11,617 nucleotides of DNA from Candidatus Melainabacteria bacterium GWA2_34_9 (GTDB taxonomy: Bacteria > Cyanobacteriota > Vampirovibrionia > Gastranaerophilales > UBA9971). Position numbers and translations under genes: made by a program. This document shows positions 6,891 to 11,617 of this stretch, piece by piece. The first letter of the stretch is position 1. Each line of letters begins with the position of its first letter. The notes under the pieces were generated by a model. That model made no database searches, was not told where the DNA came from, and saw only the letters and a program-made list of their open reading frames with translations. Location of the stretch: the NCBI GenBank assembly GCA_001784535.1, contig MFRJ01000082.1, positions 10,144 through 21,760 on the forward strand. The letters run 5' to 3'.

Positions 6891-7876
6891 CCAATAACAC
6901 CCAGCAATTGTCCGATACGGAAACTTTGCCAGAATCCGGGTACGGCATACTTTCTTTTTTCAGGGCAATAAGGCCAGGCATCTATGTATTTAACATCTTT
7001 ATATCCTGCATCCGTGAACCATTTCATAACTTCTCTGGCAGTATGTTCATGGTGATATTTAGGAGCATACCAGTCAAATAAACAGCATTTTCTAATTTCT
7101 TTAGTCTCTTGAAGAGAAAACCAAAAAAATCTTTTAAAAAATACAGGGAACGGAATATAACATAAATAGCTTAATGCTTCACAAACTTTGTCGAGAATGT
7201 TATAAGGTAATTTGTTTAATATCGCTCTCCAGAAAGAATCAGACAATCTAAGAAGAATAAAAGCTTTTCTGAAAACAGCAATATAAAGATAACCGCCTTC
7301 TTTAACAAGATCGGGTATGTTATCAAAAGACTTTTTAGTATTTGGAGTATGGTGTAATACACCGTGACTGTATACAAAATCAAACATATTAGGCTTGAAT
7401 GGATGTTTGTTCACATCGCATTGAACGAAATGTGCGTTAGGGTTTTCTTTGCACAATTCGTATGCTTTTTCTACTGCAATAGAGTAATCAAATCCGAAAA
7501 ATTCTTTGGAATATTCAGAAACACATCTTGCAAATCTTCCTCCGCCACAGCCAACATCAAGTATTATTTTGTTTTCAAGGTCTTCTTTTTTTAGATCAGT
7601 TATTGTAAAAAATTCTTTTTCATCAACATCTCTAAGCCAATCATATGTTGTCCATTGATGTCCAAATGAATCAGCATACAGTTTTCTTAAATCTTCTTCG
7701 GATTTTATATTGTCTAAAAAACGGGGAATTGCCTTTATAATCGGATATTTATTATTACAACTGCTGCAAATTATTTCCCCGGTGAGAATTTCATCATTAA
7801 CTTGTTCAATAACGGTAAGGTTTAATTCACCTTTACAATCAGGACAATGAATAAAGTCCATAAGTCTTGTTTTCAT
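6881..7876 (-). CDS. SAM methyltransferase with N-terminal Trm112-like zinc ribbon
   Basis: This is a 331-residue two-part protein. Residues 1-55 form a Trm112p/UPF0434-like zinc ribbon: FIHCPDC (Cys11, Cys14), ICSSC (Cys37, Cys40), then YPIIKAIPRFL, the usual hydrophobic end of that domain. A class I methyltransferase follows: IILDVGCGGGRFA (104-116), Asp130 in FFGFDYS, Asp154 in QCDV, and FDFVYSHGVLHHTPN (165-179). The long C-terminal part contains WFSLQETKEIRKCCLFDWYAP and HEHTAREVMKWF, seen in methyltransferases of polysaccharide clusters. AAGGAAG about 9 bases before the ATG is a good Shine-Dalgarno. It is a single-gene leftward unit, convergent with the GT2 gene and divergent from the radical SAM gene. 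The acceptor is unknown. Confidence 0.88.
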   Translation of the reverse strand: MKTRLMDFIHCPDCKGELNLTVIEQVNDEILTGEIICSSCNNKYPIIKAIPRFLDNIKSEEDLRKLYADSFGHQWTTYDWLRDVDEKEFFTITDLKKEDLENKIILDVGCGGGRFARCVSEYSKEFFGFDYSIAVEKAYELCKENPNAHFVQCDVNKHPFKPNMFDFVYSHGVLHHTPNTKKSFDNIPDLVKEGGYLYIAVFRKAFILLRLSDSFWRAILNKLPYNILDKVCEALSYLCYIPFPVFFKRFFWFSLQETKEIRKCCLFDWYAPKYHHEHTAREVMKWFTDAGYKDVKYIDAWPYCPEKRKYAVPGFWQSFRIGQLLGVIGKK

Positions 7877-8044
7877 ATTTTAAACTTCCTTATAAATATT
7901 TTCTTTTAATTATATTTTGCTATTTAAGTAAAAATTTACAATGTATAAAGTTTTTTATCAATTTTGTTAAGATATATAAATAAAAAGAATACGATAATAA
8001 AATATTTTATAATATATTAAAACAACTTTACCAAGGCAAAATTT
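7877..8044. promoter_or_regulatory. Divergent intergenic region with AT-rich palindrome
   Basis: This 168-base gap must hold promoters for the leftward methyltransferase and the rightward radical SAM unit. On the + strand a TATAAT lies at 8008-8013, about 30 bases before the ATG, but its -35 region is poor; a TTGTTA at 7964-7969 is too far away for it. On the - strand TATAAT occurs at 7914-7909 with a TTGTAA 21 bases upstream, which is longer than ideal. ATAAAATATTTTAT (7997-8010) is a perfect 14-base palindrome touching the rightward -10 and could be an operator, or chance in such AT-rich DNA. No riboswitch or small gene was recognised. Confidence 0.35.
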
Positions 8045-8995
8045 ATGACAAAAGAAAGTTTTTTAGAAAATAGAATAAAGGATTCCGGGAATTTTCCAAA
8101 AGTCGTATTACTGGATACCGTAAATTACTGTAATCTTCGATGCAGCATGTGTTTTCATGGAAAGATGAAACGTGAAAAAGGTTATATGCCCTGGGATCTT
8201 TTTACAAAAATAATAGATGAAATTGCCGAAAAGGATAAAAATACAAGGGTATGGATGGTTTTTTTCGGAGAACCCTTTATGATGGGTAGAAAAAATCCTT
8301 CTATTTTCGATTTTATAAAATATGCAAAATCAAAAGGTATGACCGATGTTGTCTTGAATTCAAACGCAACAATTATGGACGAAGAAATGGCTCAAAAAAC
8401 AATAGAAAGTGGTCTTGATGCCATATATATAGGAATAGATTCTTTTTCTACCGAAACTTATTCAAAAACGAGAGTTGGCGGAGATTATGATAGAACAGTA
8501 AAAAACATTGAATACCTGCTTAAACTTAAATCCGAGTTAAATACCGATTCTCCTAAAGTATTTGTCCAGTTTGTTGAAATGGATATAAATAGAGCAGAAA
8601 AAGAAGATTTTATAAAATTCTGGCAGGAAAAAGGCGCTATTGTAAAAATTCGTCCAATGGTAAGCTGGGCAGGAAAAGTAAATGCGCCGAATTTAATACT
8701 GGATAATGAAAATAGATGGCCTTGTCATTGGGCGATGCAAACCATGTCGATTGTCAACACAGGTGATGTTGTAACCTGTGCCGTAGACCTTGATGCAAGC
8801 TTTGTAGCCGGAAATATAAAAGAAAATACGCTGGAAGAAGTCTGGAATAGTAAGCTAAAAACTTTAAGGCAAATGCATATTGATCATGAATTTTCAAAGT
8901 TACCTGACAATTGTAAGAATTGTAAAGATTGGCAGGCTGCGAGTTCGGAATACGTAGAAGTACAAACAAAAAAACAAAAAATATGTGCGGAATAG
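8045..8995 (+). CDS. Radical SAM protein with SPASM-type C-terminal domain
   Basis: This 316-residue protein has the radical SAM [4Fe-4S] motif in NYCNLRCSMCFHG (CxxxCxxC: Cys29, Cys33, Cys36), the glycine-rich SAM contact VFFGEPFM (72-79), and further barrel strands (VVLNSNAT; AIYIGIDSF). The C-terminal quarter is SPASM/Twitch-like, with Cys227 in RWPCHWAM, VNTGDVVTCAVD (Cys245), GNIKENTLEEVWNS, and CKNC (Cys290, Cys293), which would bind an auxiliary cluster. GNI..L.EVWNS is typical of SPASM proteins that act on peptides or sugars. AAGG lies about 9 bases before the ATG. It starts the third rightward unit and overlaps asnB by 13 bases. A glycan-modifying role fits the locus; a peptide target cannot be excluded, though no precursor peptide gene was seen. 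It was not matched to a named enzyme. Confidence 0.9.
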   Translation: MTKESFLENRIKDSGNFPKVVLLDTVNYCNLRCSMCFHGKMKREKGYMPWDLFTKIIDEIAEKDKNTRVWMVFFGEPFMMGRKNPSIFDFIKYAKSKGMTDVVLNSNATIMDEEMAQKTIESGLDAIYIGIDSFSTETYSKTRVGGDYDRTVKNIEYLLKLKSELNTDSPKVFVQFVEMDINRAEKEDFIKFWQEKGAIVKIRPMVSWAGKVNAPNLILDNENRWPCHWAMQTMSIVNTGDVVTCAVDLDASFVAGNIKENTLEEVWNSKLKTLRQMHIDHEFSKLPDNCKNCKDWQAASSEYVEVQTKKQKICAE

Positions 8996-10842
8996 CAGGT
9001 TTTACCGGAGCAAAATCTCCTGAAATTTTAGAAAAAATGTTAAACTCGATTTTTCACAGAGGTCCTGATGATACAGGGATGTATTTTGGTGAAAATATAA
9101 GTATGGGGATGAATCGATTAAGCATAATTGATTTGCAATATGGGAAACAACCTATTCATAATGAAAATAAAACTATATGGGTTGTATTTAACGGAGAAAT
9201 ATATAACCATAAAGAGCTGAGAAAAAAACTTGAAAACCTCGGGCACTCTTTTTATACGGATCATTCAGATACAGAAGTTATTCTTCATTTATATGAAGAA
9301 TATGGTCTTGATTTTCCAAATGAATTAAATGGAATGTTTGCAATTGCTATATGGGATTCTAATCTTGAAAAATTAATCTTAGTAAGAGATAGAGCAGGAG
9401 TAAAACCTCTTTTTTATTCTATAATTGAAAACAATTTAATTTTTGGTTCTGAAATTAAAGCAATTCTTGAAAATCCTTGTAGTAAAAGAGAAATAAATTA
9501 TGAAGCTCTTTACCATTATTTTACTTTAAGAAACATCCCTGCACCTTTAACAGCTTTTAAAGACATTTATTCTTTATTGCCCGGTGAATTAATGATTTTT
9601 TCTCAAGGTAATGTTGTTAAAAAGAAGTGGTGGAATTTAATTTTTAAAGAAAATCATGATTTAGATGAAAAATCAGCAGAAAAGACGTTATTAGAACTAT
9701 TAAAAGACAGCGTAAATCTTAGAATGCAAAGTGATGTTCCTTATGGAGCGTATTTGAGTGGGGGAGTGGATTCCAGTGCTGTTGTTGCCATAATGGCAAA
9801 TCTTTCAAACAGACCTGTAAAAACTTTTTCATTAGGATATGAAGATGAATTTGAAAATAAGGATGCAGACATATTTTATGCTCAAAAAGTTCATAAAATG
9901 TTTAATACAGAGCATTATGAGTATTTTATGTCTTGTAAAGAGTTGATGGACGATATGGAAAATATCATAAATGCTTTTGATCAGCCATTTTCGGGAACTT
10001 GTTCAACTTATTTTTTATCAAAAATAATAAAGAAACATGTAAAAGTTGCTCTTGCAGGAGATGCGGCGGATGAGCTTTTTGGCAGTTATCTTTCTCATAG
10101 AGTTGCTCAACCAATGTATTACTGGAAAAAACTTTATAATAAATATTTAAATAATACTTTGACGGAAGATGATAAAAAATTGTTCAAACCCTGTGATATA
10201 AAATTTTTGGATAATTTATATCAAAAAACAAACGGAAATGAAATCGATTGGCGTTATTCCCTTTATCTTTTTTCAGATAAGGAAAAACAAGAATTAATTA
10301 CAAACAATTTTAAAGATAACTTATACGATAAAACTACTTATGATCTAATAAAAAATTATTTTCAAAATTTAACAGCCACGGACCCGTTAAATAGAATTTT
10401 GGAAATGGAATTTAATACACAACTTCCGGATCAGGTTCTTTCTTACTCGGATATTCTTTCAATGTCGCATTCTGTAGAAGTAAGATCGCCTTTTTTAGAT
10501 TATAGATTGATGGAATTTGCTGCAACAATACCCGGATATTTAAAAATAAAAGACGGAGTTGTTAAAAATATTCTTAAAGAAAGTCTTAATGGTATTTTGC
10601 CGGAAGATATTCTTAAAAGACCAAAAGAAGGATTTGTTTTGCCAATTTATGACTGGATGAATAATAAAATGAAAGATTTTTGTTATGATAAATTATCAGA
10701 AAAATCTGTTAAAAGTTTTGAATTTTTAAACTATTCTAAAGTAAAAGAAATTTTAGATTCTCATTTTATTCAAAATCAAAAAAATCCTGCGCAAATATGG
10801 ACATTATTGAATTTTCAAATATGGTGCGAAAAATATTTATAA
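8983..10842 (+). CDS. asnB: Asparagine synthetase (glutamine-hydrolysing), AsnB family
   Basis: This 619-residue protein has two domains. The N-terminal class-2 glutamine amidotransferase domain starts MCGIAGF with nucleophile Cys2, then HRGPDD (25-30), NRLSIID (44-50), FNGEIYN (69-75) and SDTEV (95-99). The C-terminal ATP-pyrophosphatase domain has the PP-loop YLSGGVDSSAV (257-267), AGDAADELFG and RSPFLDYR. An in-frame ATG at 8929 would give 18 more residues, but Cys2 must be exposed after Met removal, so the ATG at 8983 is the true start. It overlaps the radical SAM gene by 13 bases in another frame and has no clear Shine-Dalgarno, so coupling is likely. In polysaccharide loci AsnB paralogues (for example WbpS-like) amidate uronic acids; free asparagine synthesis is the other possibility. 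Confidence 0.93.
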   Translation: MCGIAGFTGAKSPEILEKMLNSIFHRGPDDTGMYFGENISMGMNRLSIIDLQYGKQPIHNENKTIWVVFNGEIYNHKELRKKLENLGHSFYTDHSDTEVILHLYEEYGLDFPNELNGMFAIAIWDSNLEKLILVRDRAGVKPLFYSIIENNLIFGSEIKAILENPCSKREINYEALYHYFTLRNIPAPLTAFKDIYSLLPGELMIFSQGNVVKKKWWNLIFKENHDLDEKSAEKTLLELLKDSVNLRMQSDVPYGAYLSGGVDSSAVVAIMANLSNRPVKTFSLGYEDEFENKDADIFYAQKVHKMFNTEHYEYFMSCKELMDDMENIINAFDQPFSGTCSTYFLSKIIKKHVKVALAGDAADELFGSYLSHRVAQPMYYWKKLYNKYLNNTLTEDDKKLFKPCDIKFLDNLYQKTNGNEIDWRYSLYLFSDKEKQELITNNFKDNLYDKTTYDLIKNYFQNLTATDPLNRILEMEFNTQLPDQVLSYSDILSMSHSVEVRSPFLDYRLMEFAATIPGYLKIKDGVVKNILKESLNGILPEDILKRPKEGFVLPIYDWMNNKMKDFCYDKLSEKSVKSFEFLNYSKVKEILDSHFIQNQKNPAQIWTLLNFQIWCEKYL

Positions 10843-10868
10843 TAAAAACAAATAATAAGGACGATTAA

Positions 10869-11528
10869 ATGAAAAAGTTAATAATATTCGGAACAGGTGA
10901 TTTTGCAAAACTGGCTAAATTTTATTTTGAAAATGATTCTGATTATTCCATAAGTGCTTTTACTGTTGAAAAAAATTTTTTCAAAGAAGATAAATTTTGT
11001 GATGTACCCTGTTATGAGTTTGAAAATATAGAAAAAATTTTTTCACCTGATGAATACGAAATGTTTATAGCCGTTGGTTATACAAAAATAAATAAAGTAC
11101 GGGCTGAAATTTATCAAAAGGCTAAAGAAAAAGGTTTTAAACTGGCAAATTATATAAGTTCTAAGTCAATATATTGGAATAACAAAATCGGAGATAATTG
11201 TTTTATATTTGAAGGTTGTGTTATTCAGCCGGATGCCGTTATTGGAAATAATAATATAATATGGTCCGGCAGTATTATTTCACATGATTCTATAATTGGA
11301 AATAATTGTTTTCTTGCTCCCGGGGTGACAATAGCAGGCTTTGTAAAAATTGAAAATTATTGCTTTCTTGGTGCCGGCTGTACCATAAGAAACGGAATAC
11401 AAATTGCTCAGGAATGTATTATTGGGGCAGGAGTTACAATCATAAACAATACAGAATCAGGTGAAGTTTATAAAACACCCGATCCCGTATTATTAAATAT
11501 AAATAGTAACGAAATAAAAAATTTTTAA
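10869..11528 (+). CDS. NeuD/PglD-like sugar acyltransferase (hexapeptide repeats)
   Basis: This 219-residue protein has the NeuD/PglD layout. An N-terminal Rossmann-like sugar-nucleotide domain opens with KKLIIFGTGDFAKLAKFYF (2-20), followed by AVGYTKINKVR (68-78). From about residue 100 a left-handed beta-helix of hexapeptide repeats follows (KIGDN, AVIGNNN, SIIGNNC, KIENYC, IIGAGVT). ISHDSIIG places His139 where PglD has its catalytic base. PglD acetylates UDP-4-amino-sugar, and related enzymes (VioB, PerB) use dTDP- or GDP-4-amino sugars. A 4-amino sugar made by the transaminase at 3149-4300 is therefore a plausible substrate, though the genes are in separate units. AAGGA (10857-10861) lies 7 bases before the ATG, 26 bases after asnB. 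The stop sits in the stem of the downstream hairpin. O-acetylation is the main alternative. Confidence 0.87.
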   Translation: MKKLIIFGTGDFAKLAKFYFENDSDYSISAFTVEKNFFKEDKFCDVPCYEFENIEKIFSPDEYEMFIAVGYTKINKVRAEIYQKAKEKGFKLANYISSKSIYWNNKIGDNCFIFEGCVIQPDAVIGNNNIIWSGSIISHDSIIGNNCFLAPGVTIAGFVKIENYCFLGAGCTIRNGIQIAQECIIGAGVTIINNTESGEVYKTPDPVLLNINSNEIKNF

Positions 11529-11570
11529 ATCGGCTGCCACATAGTTGATTTAAATTGTCCTTTTATTTTC
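11524..11570 (+). terminator. Hairpin with T-rich tail after the acyltransferase
   Basis: TTTAAATCGGC (11524-11534) can pair with GTTGATTTAAA (11544-11554) across a 9-base loop; as RNA the two mismatches are G-U wobbles, giving an 11-bp stem. A pyrimidine/T-rich run follows (11555-11570). The acyltransferase stop codon (11526-11528) lies in the left arm. The wobbles favour the + strand transcript. The stem is AT-rich and the tail is interrupted by G and C, so it is a moderate terminator at best. Confidence 0.45.
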
Positions 11571-11572
11571 AT

Positions 11573-11617
11573 TCAATCTTCGAAATCCATTGTTCCGTTT
11601 TGGTTTTGATCTAAATT
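11573..11617 (-). CDS. End of an EF-hand-like calcium-binding protein (cut by right edge)
   Basis: On the - strand the last 45 bases read NLDQNQNGTMDFED followed by TGA (11575-11573), in frame from the window edge. The peptide matches an EF-hand loop: Asp at position 1, Asn at 3 and 5, Gly at 6, hydrophobic Met at 8, Asp at 9 and Asp at 12. The stop falls directly after the loop, so the exiting helix of a normal EF-hand would be missing. Only 14 codons are visible, and open reading over 14 codons is not evidence in itself; the motif is the only support. The gene would be convergent with the acyltransferase. Confidence 0.4.
   Translation of the reverse strand, partial: NLDQNQNGTMDFED

Noticed and set aside
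8929..8982. N-terminal extension of asnB from the ATG at 8929
   Set aside because: It would bury the catalytic Cys2 behind 18 residues. These bases are coding for the radical SAM protein in another frame.
8045..8995. Ribosomally made peptide (RiPP) maturase
   Set aside because: SPASM proteins often modify peptides, but no short precursor gene with a leader was found next to it, and the locus is of glycan type. It was kept only as a minor alternative.
11526..11572. Short - strand open frame after the EF-hand TGA (ATG at 11572)
   Set aside because: It is 15 codons long, has no recognisable motif, and overlaps the acyltransferase stop and the probable terminator. It is more likely chance than a gene or read-through extension.
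1..11617. Mobile elements, CRISPR arrays, tRNA or rRNA genes
   Set aside because: No transposase, integrase, regularly spaced repeats, or tRNA/rRNA-like sequence was recognised by reading.

Overview
The window is strongly AT-rich bacterial DNA, densely packed with genes. Its content is typical of a surface-polysaccharide (O-antigen, capsule or similar envelope glycan) locus. No tRNA, rRNA, insertion sequence, CRISPR array or phage gene was seen. The source lineage cannot be fixed from the sequence. Shine-Dalgarno sites are mixed: clear for some genes, absent for others, which start by overlap with the gene before. A partial EF-hand-like peptide at the right edge and the low GC would suit several gut or environmental lineages, for example Gastranaerophilales-like Cyanobacteriota or other low-GC anaerobes. 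That is a weak guess.

Layout, left to right. (1) The end of a short-chain dehydrogenase (SDR) runs in from the left edge on the + strand and meets, tail to tail with overlapping ends, (2) a leftward three-gene unit at 4300-658. This unit holds a WecE-like dTDP-4-amino-4,6-dideoxygalactose transaminase, a small SAM methyltransferase joined to it by an ATGA overlap, and a large polytopic GT-C-like membrane protein. (3) A short divergent control region (4301-4385) carries a perfect 15-bp inverted repeat and a well-formed leftward promoter. (4) A rightward unit at 4386-6872 holds a second SAM methyltransferase, a WbqC-family protein and a GtrB/ArnC-type polyprenyl-phosphate glycosyltransferase. 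(5) A leftward single gene (7876-6881) encodes a methyltransferase with an N-terminal Trm112-like zinc ribbon. (6) After a second divergent intergenic region, a rightward unit (8045-11528) holds a radical SAM/SPASM protein, a class-2 glutamine amidotransferase asparagine synthetase, and a NeuD/PglD-type left-handed beta-helix acyltransferase. A hairpin with a T-rich tail follows this last gene. The last 45 bases, read on the - strand, encode the end of an EF-hand-like peptide.

How the genes may work together (inference). The transaminase would make dTDP-4-amino-4,6-dideoxy-D-galactose, and the PglD-like enzyme is a good candidate to N-acylate it or a similar amino sugar. The GT2 protein would load a sugar onto a polyprenyl phosphate, and the GT-C-like membrane protein could use that lipid-linked sugar on the outer face of the membrane. 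The three methyltransferases, WbqC, the radical SAM protein and AsnB would add methyl, acyl, amide or other decorations. The enzymes expected upstream of the transaminase (RmlA and RmlB) and a Wzx or Wzy protein are not in the window, so it is probably an internal slice of a larger cluster.
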